NCBI GenBank assembly: GCA_003094555.1
Contig: NATW01000105.1
Span: forward strand, 1 to 41,871
Length of the DNA: 41,871 nucleotides
Source of the DNA: a gamma proteobacterium symbiont of Ctena orbiculata
GTDB taxonomy: Bacteria > Pseudomonadota > Gammaproteobacteria > Chromatiales > Chromatiaceae
Direction: 5' to 3'
The number at the start of each line of letters is the position of its first letter. The first letter of the stretch is position 1. Under the pieces are notes generated by a model. That model saw nothing but the letters and a program-made list of their open reading frames with translations. It was not told where the DNA came from and searched no databases. A program made the position numbers and the translations under genes. Below are positions 28,892 through 38,069 of this stretch, in pieces.

Positions 28892-30202
28892 ATGTCCGAG
28901 ACACCGAAGATAGTCGTTGTCGGCGGCGGAGCCGCTGGCCTGGAGCTCGCCACCCGACTCGGCAGGAAGCTCGGTAAGCGGGGCAGGGCGGAGATCACCC
29001 TGATCGACGCCACCCGGACCCACGTCTGGAAGCCTCTGCTGCATCAGGTGGCGGCGGGCACCTTCGATCCGGACCAGCATGCCCTGGGTTACCTGGCACA
29101 TGCCCGCTGGAACCACTATCGTTTCCGTCTTGGTGTGATGACCGACCTGGATCGGGTCGAACGCAAGGTTATCCTGGCCCCACTGCTAAATGACAAGGGG
29201 GAGGAGCTGATCCCCAGCCGCAGCTTTAGCTACGATTACCTGATCTTCGCCATCGGCAGTGTGAGTAACGATTTCGGCATCCCCGGGGTCAAGGAGCACT
29301 GTCTGATGCTCGATACCAAATCCCAGGCCAGTGCCTTTCAACAGCAGTTGCTGGAGGCGCTGATCCGCGCCAATACCCAGCATGAACCCTTGCGGGAGGG
29401 GCAGCTGGACGTGGCCATCGTCGGTGCTGGCGCCACGGGTGTGGAACTGGCGGCCCAGCTCCACCAGGTTACCCGCCAGATCGCCCAGTACGGTTTCGAG
29501 ACCATCGAACCGGACCACCACATCCGCCTGCACATCCTTGACGCAGGCCCGCGCATCCTGCCTGCCCTGCCGGAGAGACTTTCCGGCCAGGTTCAAGAGG
29601 AGCTGGAGGGGCTTGGGATTCAGGTGCATGTCTCGGAAAAGGTCACCAAGGTGACGGCCGATGAGATCCATACCGCCTCCGGCTTGGTGATACCGGCCAC
29701 TATCAAGGTTTGGGCCGCGGGTATCAAGGGCCCCGACTTTCTCGGCGAACTCGGTCTTGAGGCCAACCGCATCAACCAGCTTAAGGTGCATGGAGATCTG
29801 ACCCTGGAGGATGACGACCGCATCTATGCCATCGGTGACTGTGCCGCCTGTGTCATGAACGAGGAGGGAGAGCTGGTGCCGCCCCGTGCCCAGGCCGCTC
29901 ACCAGCAGGCCTCATTCGTTGCCAAGGCGTTGGGGAGACGGCTCAAGGGTCAATCCTTCAACAAGCGCTATATCTACCGGGATTACGGTTCTCTGGTGAC
30001 CCTGGGACGTTACAGCACCGTGGGCAGCCTGATGGGGGCGATTACCGGCAGCGTAAGGGTCAGCGGCTGGATCGCCCGCTGGGTATACCTATCCCTCTAC
30101 AAGATGCATCAGCTGACCCTGTTCGGTTGGTGGCGCACCGGGCTGACCACCCTGGCGCGCATGTTGCGCAGGAGTGTCGATCCGGCAATCAAGCTACATT
30201 GA
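28892..30202 (+). CDS. ndh: Type II NADH:quinone oxidoreductase
   Basis: NDH-2 is a single-subunit, non-proton-pumping dehydrogenase that passes electrons from NADH to quinone at the inner face of the membrane. The 436-residue length fits. The FAD-binding GGGAAGLELATRLG (residues 11-24) and the second Rossmann motif VAIVGAGATGVELAAQLH (about 174-191) are clear, as is the FAD closing motif IYAIGDCAA. The C-terminus (about 385-436) holds hydrophobic/amphipathic segments (WIARWVYLSLYKMHQLTLFGWW) typical of membrane attachment. Its AGGAGCC site precedes ATG 28892. It lies inside the glycan region without obvious functional link and is convergent with the sulfotransferase gene. Confidence 0.92.
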   Translation: MSETPKIVVVGGGAAGLELATRLGRKLGKRGRAEITLIDATRTHVWKPLLHQVAAGTFDPDQHALGYLAHARWNHYRFRLGVMTDLDRVERKVILAPLLNDKGEELIPSRSFSYDYLIFAIGSVSNDFGIPGVKEHCLMLDTKSQASAFQQQLLEALIRANTQHEPLREGQLDVAIVGAGATGVELAAQLHQVTRQIAQYGFETIEPDHHIRLHILDAGPRILPALPERLSGQVQEELEGLGIQVHVSEKVTKVTADEIHTASGLVIPATIKVWAAGIKGPDFLGELGLEANRINQLKVHGDLTLEDDDRIYAIGDCAACVMNEEGELVPPRAQAAHQQASFVAKALGRRLKGQSFNKRYIYRDYGSLVTLGRYSTVGSLMGAITGSVRVSGWIARWVYLSLYKMHQLTLFGWWRTGLTTLARMLRRSVDPAIKLH

Positions 30203-30399
30203 TGACATGATTGCATCGGCTTGTCTGTCATCGGATCTGTTTCACCTGCTCGATCTATAGTCGCGTGGTGAGATCCCGTGTCTGAACATTTCATACCCAA
30301 TGGGCCGGGCACAACGACGTTCAATGCCTATATGTACGCCAGTCTGATCCTGACGCCTGACGAGTTATGGCTTCGGTAAGGGGGCGTAATGATCCGCCA

Positions 30400-31080
30400 T
30401 CATCCACCAAAGGCGTCTACAGGTCGATCGAAGCTGTATCCAAGAGTCTCGATATCTTTGAAAAAGTGATTAGCTACCAGTTCGGCCAGTTCATCGGTGT
30501 AGTAACTGCGATAGTCTTTCTTTCTGTCGGTGGCTTTACGTTTGTGGGGCAATTGTAAATGCTTGGCGCCGATGCGTTGAATGATCTCATCAAAGTCATC
30601 GGCCAGGGTTTCGTAGTGTCCGATGAAGTCGACCAGGATATTGCCATGCAGATCGACCAAGTAGTCGAGCTGTGACTGAATCGAAGTATCGATATGGTAT
30701 TGGTAGGGCCTTTCCGGATCGAGTTTCCAGCGAATAAATTGTTCGAAGTCATCGATATGGGTGATCAAATGAGGCCGCTCGCGACGAATATGGTGATAGG
30801 AACTCACCTGCAGGTCCCAGGGATTGCGCACAATCGCAAACTTGAAAAGCTCGTTGAAGAACGCTTCGGGAAGCATCTCCTTGGCGGCGATGATGTGTGA
30901 ATGCCTGGGGAATTTACTGCCCAGCCTATGCCCGCTGAGGTGACTGAGGCGTGAACAGAGAAACATGGGGTAGTACCAGGGATCGCGCCAGCGCAGGGAT
31001 TGTAGTGCCGCGCGCACACTGGTGCCGCCGGTTTTGGCGATATGCACAAAGAGAAAGTTGTATTTAACTGACAATAGCAT
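30400..31080 (-). CDS. Sulfotransferase family 2-like protein
   Basis: This 226-residue protein carries the two PAPS-binding motifs of sulfotransferases. The 5'-phosphosulfate loop is FVHIAKTGGTSVRAAL near residues 11-26, and the 3'-phosphate motif is FKFAIVRNPWDLQVSSY (Arg and Ser conserved). The overall pattern matches the Sulfotransfer_2/carbohydrate sulfotransferase group. It would transfer sulfate from PAPS to a sugar of the surface glycan. Its start overlaps the end of the upstream GT4 gene by 17 bp, so it is the last gene of a minus-strand glycan operon. A PAPS source would have to be elsewhere in the genome. Acceptor unknown. Confidence 0.82.
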   Translation of the reverse strand: MLLSVKYNFLFVHIAKTGGTSVRAALQSLRWRDPWYYPMFLCSRLSHLSGHRLGSKFPRHSHIIAAKEMLPEAFFNELFKFAIVRNPWDLQVSSYHHIRRERPHLITHIDDFEQFIRWKLDPERPYQYHIDTSIQSQLDYLVDLHGNILVDFIGHYETLADDFDEIIQRIGAKHLQLPHKRKATDRKKDYRSYYTDELAELVANHFFKDIETLGYSFDRPVDAFGG

Positions 31081-32212
31081 CGGAACGAATCTTGGCTAGG
31101 CCCATGATCTCCAGGTAGTGGTTGGCGCTCTGGTGTGCATTGTATTCCCGTACGGACTCGCGCAGAAGGGTTGTCTCCGGTGGGCTGTCGAGTACGCTCT
31201 GCATGGCCTCGGCGAGTGCCTGCCAGTCACCAACCGGAACCAGTGGTGCAATGCGTCCCTCACCGAGCAGTTCGCTGGGTCCGCTCGGGCAGTCGGTGGA
31301 TACCACGGGTGTGCCGAGGGCCATCGCTTCTGTCAGAACATTGGGAGAGCCCTCCCAACGGGATGAGAGTACAAACAGATTCGCCCGCTTCATATAGGCG
31401 TAGGGATTGGGGGTGAATCCGGGCAGTGCCAGCGCCTCCGAAATGCCTAATTCATGACTCAGGTTGAGCAGTGTTTCCCGCTCACGACCATCGCCGAGGA
31501 TGATCAGCCTGCAGGGGCGGAGTTCGCGAACAACCGCAAAGGCACGCAGCAGTGTGGTGAAGTCCTTCTGCAATGTGAGGCGCCCGACACCGAGAATCAC
31601 GGGATATTTGGGATCGCCTAACCAGGGATGTGGTGTCGGGGCCGCTGCCGCTTCTATCATCCGGGGTGTGATGACCGGATTGCGAACCACCACGACCCGG
31701 TCCTGGTCGAGACCCGAAACCGCTAGCGTGTCTTGCCTGACACCCTCGGATACCGCGATGATCCGGTCGATACCTGGATAGAGCAGGCGGATGGGCAGTT
31801 TGCGTAAAAACAGACGCCAATGTGACTTATGGGCGAACGCGGCAGTCAGGTTGGTACCCAGGCGCATTACCAGCCGGGTATGGGAGGCCCCCGCCAGGGC
31901 GCGAGCGACAACAGCCATACGGCCGGCCCTGTCTTTCGCCGCAAGCAGGCAGGAAGGCCGTGTCCGTCTCAGATATCGGGCGAGTGGCAGCAGGCTGGTC
32001 GCGGTATGGCGACTGCCCAGTTCGATGCGGTTGACAGCGGGATGAATCTCATCCAGGTGCCTGCTGCGGGTTTTGATCAACAGCAAATCGATCTGCAAAC
32101 CCCGTTCGGCGATGGCATTTACCAGGTTCAACACCATGCGCTCCACACCACCCTCGCCGGAGAATGATGCCAGGATCGAAAGATCCGGACGCCTCTCAGT
32201 CTGCGTGCTCAT
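31064..32212 (-). CDS. Glycosyltransferase family 4 (third paralogue)
   Basis: This 382-residue GT-B enzyme is related to the pair at 26506-28765. It begins RPDLSILASFSGEGGVERMV and has ILGVGRLTLQKDFTTLLRAF, LFVLSSRWEGSPNVLTEAMALG and VVSTDCPSGPSELLGEG. Its start overlaps the O-antigen ligase gene by 17 bp, and its end overlaps the sulfotransferase gene by 17 bp, so all three are tightly coupled. The role is sugar transfer to a lipid-linked or core glycan; specificity is unknown. Confidence 0.9.
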   Translation of the reverse strand: MSTQTERRPDLSILASFSGEGGVERMVLNLVNAIAERGLQIDLLLIKTRSRHLDEIHPAVNRIELGSRHTATSLLPLARYLRRTRPSCLLAAKDRAGRMAVVARALAGASHTRLVMRLGTNLTAAFAHKSHWRLFLRKLPIRLLYPGIDRIIAVSEGVRQDTLAVSGLDQDRVVVVRNPVITPRMIEAAAAPTPHPWLGDPKYPVILGVGRLTLQKDFTTLLRAFAVVRELRPCRLIILGDGRERETLLNLSHELGISEALALPGFTPNPYAYMKRANLFVLSSRWEGSPNVLTEAMALGTPVVSTDCPSGPSELLGEGRIAPLVPVGDWQALAEAMQSVLDSPPETTLLRESVREYNAHQSANHYLEIMGLAKIRSDAIVS

Positions 32213-33560
32213 GATTCGACCGACGTGCAGGTGATTGGAGGGTCATGCCAAAGGCAACCGTGACGCCTGCAATGATCAACCAGTAGAAACGCCAATTCCA
32301 ATGCAGGTGTCTGAAGTCCGTAAGGCTGTAGATGGCAATCAGGGTAAAATTACTCATCAAAAAGGCGAGAAAGTAGATTGAGAGCCTTTTTCGCCGGTAA
32401 CTCTCCATCAGTTTGTAGATCATCAGGCCGCTGATCAGGGCCACCAGCGCGATGCCAAACATACCTAGCTGGAAGACCACTTCCAGATAGGCATTGTGCA
32501 GGTGATCGAAACTGGAGCCGGGGGGGTCTTGCAGGTTGATATCATCTTCCGCCTCAACCAAGGCGTGGGTTGTGCCGGGGCCCCAGCCGAAAAAGGGTCT
32601 CTCCAGCCATTTTCGTAAGCCAAACTGCCACAGGTGCAGGCGATAGGATGAAGAGCCCAGGGGTGCCTTATCGAGTCCCTCGTTGACGATCGCGCTCCAC
32701 TCGGTGCTTTCGCTGGTGATGCGTTGGCTGATGGTGTTCCAGTTTATGGCGAGAATCATGGCCATGACCAACAACAGGCCTAGCAGAGGATAGCGGAATC
32801 GGATTGGAGTCCGCTGACGTGGTGGAGCTGCGTAGCGCAAGGTCAGAAAGAGCATGGGCAGGGCAAACACAACCGCCAGCCAGACGCCGCGGGACTGGCT
32901 GATGATAAGGCCCTGGGTAAAAAACAGCGTGCCTATCATGATCAGCCCCAGGTTCAAGGCCAGGTTGCGTCTGCTGGCGTCATGTTGGGCATCGAGCCTG
33001 TACATACCCAGGGCCGTTAGGCCGAGAATGGCCGCTGCACAGTCGAAGCCTAAAATGATGGGTTTGCCGAAATGGAGCCCTGAGCGGACCCCTTGCAAGG
33101 CCTGCAACAGGGTTTCGCTATCCAGCGCGGTGAGCATCCCAAGGGCAAATCCGCTGAACATCAGGGTAACGCTTATCCTGATGCGATGCGTCGATTGGCT
33201 TAACCACCAGGCGGGAATAAAGAACAGAAACAGTTGTATCCAATCCCTGGCCTGGTTTATCTGGGTCTCCTGATCGGCGGCAATTTCTCCAATGGACCAG
33301 AATGCACGCAGCAGAATATAGAAAATGATCAGGAGGCAGAACCAGGTGATGGATTGAGAAAACAGCGTTCTCAATGCCTGCCTGGACAACATCAGTCCGA
33401 TAATCATCAATCCCAGCCCAAGGTTTGCGCCTGCAATACTCAACAGGGCAAAGAATGAGAACAGATAGAGGCCGATCAGACCGACCCAGTTACCTATCTT
33501 TTCAAGCTTCGTAGCAGATGTGTGTATCGGGGTAAGGCTGGCCCGAAATATCTCCAACAT
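32196..33560 (-). CDS. O-antigen ligase/polymerase (WaaL/Wzy-like membrane protein)
   Basis: This 454-residue polytopic protein has about 10-12 hydrophobic segments and the O-antigen ligase family core. SQSRGVWLAVVFALPML carries the Gln-Ser-Arg-Gly pattern, followed by a large periplasmic loop with FFGWGPGTTHALVE and FDHLHNAYLEVVFQLG. The conserved His of the latter motif is catalytic in WaaL-type enzymes. It would either ligate polymerised O-antigen to lipid A-core or polymerise repeat units in the periplasm; which one cannot be read directly. It lies 18 bp downstream of a GT4 gene and overlaps the next GT4. Confidence 0.88.
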   Translation of the reverse strand: MLEIFRASLTPIHTSATKLEKIGNWVGLIGLYLFSFFALLSIAGANLGLGLMIIGLMLSRQALRTLFSQSITWFCLLIIFYILLRAFWSIGEIAADQETQINQARDWIQLFLFFIPAWWLSQSTHRIRISVTLMFSGFALGMLTALDSETLLQALQGVRSGLHFGKPIILGFDCAAAILGLTALGMYRLDAQHDASRRNLALNLGLIMIGTLFFTQGLIISQSRGVWLAVVFALPMLFLTLRYAAPPRQRTPIRFRYPLLGLLLVMAMILAINWNTISQRITSESTEWSAIVNEGLDKAPLGSSSYRLHLWQFGLRKWLERPFFGWGPGTTHALVEAEDDINLQDPPGSSFDHLHNAYLEVVFQLGMFGIALVALISGLMIYKLMESYRRKRLSIYFLAFLMSNFTLIAIYSLTDFRHLHWNWRFYWLIIAGVTVAFGMTLQSPARRSNHEHAD

Positions 33561-33578
33561 AACCTATGGTGTTTCCTG

Positions 33579-34679
33579 TTAATCGAGGGCCTGGTTTCTC
33601 AGGCCGATTGCCCGGGCAATGCCTACCGCTCTGTCGGACCAACTGTAGGGCATGGCGTCCTGCCGTGCCTGCTGCGCAAGTTTACCTGCCAGTTGGGGGT
33701 TGTGTATAAGTGTTTTTACCGCCGCTTCCCATGCGGCAGGATTTTCCGGGTCTGCCAGCAGGGCATTATGGCCATGTCGCAAAATCTCTCTGAGTGGCGG
33801 AATGTCACTGGCGATGATCGCTCTTCCCGCGGCCATGGCCTCGAACAGCTTCATGGGGCTGATGGCATCAGCATGGCTCAGTGCCTGCTGGTAGGGCAAC
33901 AGCACCAGTTCACTCTCGGCATACAGCGATGCCACCTCCCGATGGGGGACGGCTGGTTGGTGGTGCAGATTGGGTATATCCGATAGTCGGTCATCACAAT
34001 CACCCACCAGGCGCACCTCGCCACTGCCCTTCTCTGCCAAGTGGGTGAGGATCTGCAGGCCTCGATCTTTGCTGATTCTGCCGAGATAGATGATCCTGGG
34101 CCTGGTGAGTCGATCCGGATCAAGCTCGGGTAGGGTATTGAAGCGCCGCAAATCGACACCGGACGGGCTGACATGGATACGGGTTTCGTCGGCGCCGGCT
34201 GACACCAGGGCTGTCGCAGCGCTCTGGCTGATCGGGATCAGCTGACCGATCAGCCCCTGGCGGTGGTAATCGATGATCGTCTTCAACACGCCCTTGTTCC
34301 GCATCGGTTGCAGGGTATGTACTTCGAAGTGGTGCGGTATGCCTTGCGCAGCCAATCCAAGGCTCAGTTCCGGTGCACGGACATAGACGGCCCGAGCCTT
34401 GCTCAGCAGTCGTTTGTAGAGGCGTGGAAACAGGGATGTGGGCCAACGCCGGTGCAACAGCTGAACTCCACGAATATCAGGCACCAGGGGGATCCCCATC
34501 TCCTCACATCGCTGTTGCGGGGAGACCGTGTGGTGCCAGGGAGGTAGATAGAGCCGGGTCCTTATCCCGATCTCAGTCAGGGCGGCGACTGTATGTAGGG
34601 TCTGGATCAAATTGGCACGGTTGCGGTGCAACCGGCTTCGACCCAGATAGATCAGCTCGGGATTGTCGACTTTCTGCAT
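33579..34679 (-). CDS. Glycosyltransferase family 4
   Basis: This 366-residue GT-B glycosyltransferase is the first gene of the minus-strand glycan operon. The N-terminus has IYLGRSRLHRNRANLIQTLH, without the Gly-Gly-x-Glu-Arg of its neighbours. The donor domain shows RIIYLGRISKDRGLQIL, LVLLPYQQALSHADAISPMK and LFEAMAAGRAIIASDIPPLRE, the E-x7-E-type end of GT4. It is only distantly related to the other GT4 genes here. It starts 130 bp from the divergent heptosyltransferase start, and the shared gap contains an inverted repeat. Substrate unknown. Confidence 0.88.
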   Translation of the reverse strand: MQKVDNPELIYLGRSRLHRNRANLIQTLHTVAALTEIGIRTRLYLPPWHHTVSPQQRCEEMGIPLVPDIRGVQLLHRRWPTSLFPRLYKRLLSKARAVYVRAPELSLGLAAQGIPHHFEVHTLQPMRNKGVLKTIIDYHRQGLIGQLIPISQSAATALVSAGADETRIHVSPSGVDLRRFNTLPELDPDRLTRPRIIYLGRISKDRGLQILTHLAEKGSGEVRLVGDCDDRLSDIPNLHHQPAVPHREVASLYAESELVLLPYQQALSHADAISPMKLFEAMAAGRAIIASDIPPLREILRHGHNALLADPENPAAWEAAVKTLIHNPQLAGKLAQQARQDAMPYSWSDRAVGIARAIGLRNQALD

Positions 34680-34693
34680 GTGTTGAAATTGAT

Positions 34694-34716
34694 ATTAACC
34701 CGGCGACCCGGTTAAT
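34694..34716. promoter_or_regulatory. Inverted repeat in the divergent glycan promoter region
   Basis: ATTAACC (34694-34700) and GGTTAAT (34710-34716) are a perfect 7-bp inverted repeat with a 9-nt spacer. It is the only symmetric site between the two divergent glycan operons, placed 15 bp from the minus-strand start codon. It could be an operator for a dimeric regulator. No regulator gene is in the neighbourhood. Confidence 0.35.
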
Positions 34717-34809
34717 TGATAACGGCTAACGCTAACATATTCGCCAGCCAGCTTGTACTATAGGCGGAATTTAGTAAGCGGGAATTGGTCTTCCTCCACC
34801 CTGAATACC

Positions 34810-35877
34810 GTGAAACTGTCTGATCTCGAGAGTCCATCAATCTTGATCGTTCGCCTGAGTGCTATCGGCGACATCATATTTGCATCACCTCTGATACATG
34901 CCATTCGGCAGCGCTATCCAGGGGCGCGTATCAGTTGGCTGGTACAGGCAGAATCGAAAGGCCTGTTGGAGTGCCATCCCGAGTTGGATCGGGTGATCGT
35001 GTGGCCGAGGCCGGAGTGGGAGACGTATTGGAAACAGCGACGCTGGCTGCGTCTATGGCGGGCGATCCGGCAATTCAGGGGTGAATTGAGGGCGTCTCGA
35101 TTCGATGTTGCATTGGATGTGCAGGGCTTGATGAAAAGCGGCTTTCTTGCCTGGCTATCCGGTGCCAAACGCCGTATCGGCCTGGGTTCCAGGGAGGGGA
35201 GTCAACGGCTGATGAACCAGGTCATAGCCAAGGGCGGGGAGCCATCACGTATCGCGTCTGAGTATCACTATTTCGCGCAGCTGCTTGAACTGCCGGTGAA
35301 CGATTTTGAGATGCATATCGGCTTGAGTGAAACCGATCGTTCCCTGGCGGATGCCTGGATTGCTGCAAAAGGGATTGAGCATGGCTTTATCGCGATCTGT
35401 CCTTTCACCACCCGGCCGCAAAAGCACTGGTTCAACAGCGCCTGGATTGAGTTGCTGGCTACCATCGAGGCGCACTGGCGGATGCCGGTTGTGATGCTTG
35501 GCGGGCCTGGCGATAAAGCATCATCTGCTGCCATAGACCAGGGTCAGGATGGTTTGATCAGCATGGTGGGTGAAACCTCTTTGGGACAGGCTGCGGCCCT
35601 GATCAAGCGGGCCAGGTTGATTATCGGTGTCGATACCGGTTTGACCCATATGGGCATAGCCATGAATCGTCCTACTCTCTGCCTGTTTGGTTCAACCCGG
35701 CCCTACCTTGATACCGGACATGCGAATGCCGAGGTGATCTATCATCCGCGCATATGTTCACCCTGCAAACGCAAACCCACCTGTAATGGTTCATACGACT
35801 GTATGCTGGATATCACGGTAGCAGAGGTAATGCAGCGGGCCTCCCGCTTGGCCGGCCTCGAACTGGGGGTGATGTGA
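34810..35877 (+). CDS. Glycosyltransferase family 9 (heptosyltransferase-like)
   Basis: This GT9 enzyme should add heptose or a related sugar to the LPS inner core. Conserved motifs are ILIVRLSAIGDIIFASPLIH at the N-terminus, DVALDVQGLMKSGFLAWLSG, and ICPFTTRPQKHWF. The ADP-heptose-binding end has IIGVDTGLTHMGIAMNRPTLCLFG and a Cys cluster ICSPCKRKPTC near the C-terminus. The start is uncertain: GTG 34810 (355 residues) is used here, while TTG 34753 and TTG 34843 are in frame, and none has a clear ribosome site. It ends in a GTGA overlap with the next GT4 gene. Confidence 0.88.
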   Translation: MKLSDLESPSILIVRLSAIGDIIFASPLIHAIRQRYPGARISWLVQAESKGLLECHPELDRVIVWPRPEWETYWKQRRWLRLWRAIRQFRGELRASRFDVALDVQGLMKSGFLAWLSGAKRRIGLGSREGSQRLMNQVIAKGGEPSRIASEYHYFAQLLELPVNDFEMHIGLSETDRSLADAWIAAKGIEHGFIAICPFTTRPQKHWFNSAWIELLATIEAHWRMPVVMLGGPGDKASSAAIDQGQDGLISMVGETSLGQAAALIKRARLIIGVDTGLTHMGIAMNRPTLCLFGSTRPYLDTGHANAEVIYHPRICSPCKRKPTCNGSYDCMLDITVAEVMQRASRLAGLELGVM

Positions 35878-36974
35878 GGATTCTGCATGTGGAAGCCGGA
35901 ATGCACCTCTATGGCGGTGCCAGGCAGGTCGTCTATCTGCTGTCGGGTCTGCAGCAGCAAGGTGTCGAATCATGCCTGGTATGCCCAACGGGTAGCGCGG
36001 TGGCCGAGGCGGTGCATGAGATCGGTGAGGCAGTGGAAGAGATACCCATGGGCGGTGATCACGATCTGGGTCTGATTTTTCGTCTGAAGCGGGTCATTCA
36101 ACACTACAACCCCGATCTGGTGCATATTCACAGCCGTCGGGGGGCCGATATTCTGGGCGGCATTGCGGCGCGTCTGTCAGGGGTCAGGTCGGTACTGTCG
36201 CGCCGGGTAGACAACCCTGAACATCCGTGGCTGGTAGCGTCGAAGTATCGACTCTATGATCGCGTGATCGCGATATCCCAAGGTATTGCCGATGTGCTGA
36301 GTCAGGAGGGTATGCCGGCGGATAAGCTGGTTTGCGTGCGCAGCGCGGTTGATGTGGATCTCTACCAACAGCCCTGTGACAAGACCTGGTTCCGGGAGCA
36401 GTTCGGTCTCGCGCAGGATGCCTTGGTGATGGGTGTGGCGGCGCAACTGATACCCCGCAAGGGCCATCGCTATCTGTTGCAGGCAATGCCGAAGTTGATT
36501 CAGGCGTTTCCCCAGGTGCATCTATTGCTGTTCGGCAAGGGGCCGTCGCGGGAATTGTTACAGCAACAGATCGAGGCGTTGCAGCTCCAACAACATGTAA
36601 CCCTGGCCGGATTCCGCGACGATCTGCCTCGGCTCCTGCCTTGTCTCGACCTGTTGGTGCATCCGGCGCTGATGGAGGGCCTGGGTGTTGCCTTGCTGCA
36701 GGGGGCGAGTGCCGGTCTACCCATCGTGGCCGTGGAGGCGGGAGGTATGCCGGAGGCGGTTGAGGATGGTGTGAACGGTCTGTTGGTACCGCCTTGCAGC
36801 GATGAGGCCCTGGCCAATGCCATCCATCAATTGTTGGATAACGAAACATTGCGCCAGCGGATGGGTGAGTCCGGCAGGGAGAAGATGCGGCGAGGTTTTT
36901 CCGTGGAACAGATGGTGTTGGGGAACCTGGCCGTGTATCGGAATTTGCTGGGTATGCCTGAGGTGGAAGGCTAG
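35874..36974 (+). CDS. Glycosyltransferase family 4
   Basis: This 366-residue GT-B transferase starts at GTG 35874, overlapping the heptosyltransferase stop by 4 bp. The N-terminal MRILHVEAGMHLYGGARQVV has the Gly-Gly acceptor-domain loop. Next come DLVHIHSRRGADILGGIAA, VISQGIADVLSQEG-like and GVAAQLIPRKGHRYLLQAM. The donor motif is LLVHPALMEGLGVALLQGAS, then AGGMPEAVEDGVNGLLVPP. It is the middle gene of the three-gene plus-strand LPS operon and is followed after 2 bp by another GT4. It probably extends the inner or outer core; specificity unknown. Confidence 0.9.
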   Translation: MRILHVEAGMHLYGGARQVVYLLSGLQQQGVESCLVCPTGSAVAEAVHEIGEAVEEIPMGGDHDLGLIFRLKRVIQHYNPDLVHIHSRRGADILGGIAARLSGVRSVLSRRVDNPEHPWLVASKYRLYDRVIAISQGIADVLSQEGMPADKLVCVRSAVDVDLYQQPCDKTWFREQFGLAQDALVMGVAAQLIPRKGHRYLLQAMPKLIQAFPQVHLLLFGKGPSRELLQQQIEALQLQQHVTLAGFRDDLPRLLPCLDLLVHPALMEGLGVALLQGASAGLPIVAVEAGGMPEAVEDGVNGLLVPPCSDEALANAIHQLLDNETLRQRMGESGREKMRRGFSVEQMVLGNLAVYRNLLGMPEVEG

Positions 36975-36976
36975 GG

Positions 36977-38050
36977 ATGTCTGAGTTACATACACTGCAG
37001 CTTATCGGGAGTAAATCCTTTGGTGGGGCAGAACGCTGGTTTCAGCGTTTTTCCCTGGCCCTTGCAGAGATGGGACATCCCACCGAGGTCGGGGTACGTA
37101 GCGGTCATGAACTCGATGGCGACCACTGGCCGGGTCTGACCCGGCATGCGCTTCCCATGCGTACAGTATGGGATCCGCTTTCGCGTTTCGAAGTGAAGCG
37201 ATTGGTGAAACAGATACAACCGGACATAGTGCAGACCTATATGGGCCGGGCGACCCGACTTACCCATCTCTCAGCAGCAGGCGAACCGGTGCATGTGGCC
37301 CGGCTGGGCGGATACTATAAAGTGGACGGCTATCGACATGCCCATGCGTGGATCGGTAACACCAAGGGCATATGTGACTATCTTCTGCAGGCGGGGCTGC
37401 CGCAAAAGCGTATCTTCCATCTCTATAATTTTGCCGATCTGCCAACGCCTGGCCCTCCGCCGGTGGATTTGAAGGCGAAACTCGGCATTCCCGAGGATGC
37501 CTGGGTGTTGATGACGCCGGGCAGATTCGTACCCTTCAAGGGCCATCGATTCCTCCTGGAGGCGCTGGCCCGTTTACCCGCAGTGGTGGCAGGACGACCC
37601 GTATGCCAGGTGATATTGGGTGACGGGCCGCTGCAACAGGCGCTGCATGCCCAGGCGAAGACGACTGGCATCGATGAGCGAATCGTCTGGACAGGCTGGC
37701 AACTCGATCCGGATGCCTACTATCGCCTTGCGGACCTGATCGTATTTCCCTCCACCTACGCTGAACCCTTTGGCAATGTCATCATTGAGGCCTGGGGATA
37801 TGCCAAGCCTTTGGTGACTTCAGCCTCCATGGGCGCCAGCGAGGTGGTTCGGCATGAGCAGGATGGGCTGGTGTTCGAATGTGAAAACGGCCTGGCCCTG
37901 TCCCAGGCGATCGAGCGGGCATTGAGTAACGATGGGTTGCGGCAGGGAATGGCCGAGGCCGGCCACCAGCGGGCATCAAGCGAGTTTGCCAGGGATGCGA
38001 TCATGCAGGCCTATGTGGAGCTCTATCGCTACCTGTTGGAACATCGCTGA
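36977..38050 (+). CDS. Glycosyltransferase family 4
   Basis: This 357-residue GT-B enzyme starts 3 bp after the preceding stop and ends the plus-strand operon. Features are LQLIGSKSFGGAERWFQRFS at the N-terminus (Gly-Gly-Ala-Glu-Arg), HAWIGNTKGICDYLLQAG, LMTPGRFVPFKGHRFLLEAL and the donor motif ADLIVFPSTYAEPFGNVIIE with the two glutamates of the GT4 E-x7-E signature. It resembles core-LPS glycosyltransferases in gene context. The palindromic element at 38070-38175 starts 19 bp after its stop codon. Confidence 0.9.
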   Translation: MSELHTLQLIGSKSFGGAERWFQRFSLALAEMGHPTEVGVRSGHELDGDHWPGLTRHALPMRTVWDPLSRFEVKRLVKQIQPDIVQTYMGRATRLTHLSAAGEPVHVARLGGYYKVDGYRHAHAWIGNTKGICDYLLQAGLPQKRIFHLYNFADLPTPGPPPVDLKAKLGIPEDAWVLMTPGRFVPFKGHRFLLEALARLPAVVAGRPVCQVILGDGPLQQALHAQAKTTGIDERIVWTGWQLDPDAYYRLADLIVFPSTYAEPFGNVIIEAWGYAKPLVTSASMGASEVVRHEQDGLVFECENGLALSQAIERALSNDGLRQGMAEAGHQRASSEFARDAIMQAYVELYRYLLEHR

Positions 38051-38069
38051 AGGTATATTTCTACACATC

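Noticed and set aside
30203-30399. A gene between ndh and the sulfotransferase
   Set aside because: The short frames here have no ribosome sites and run into the neighbouring genes' opposite strands; I see nothing in this gap.
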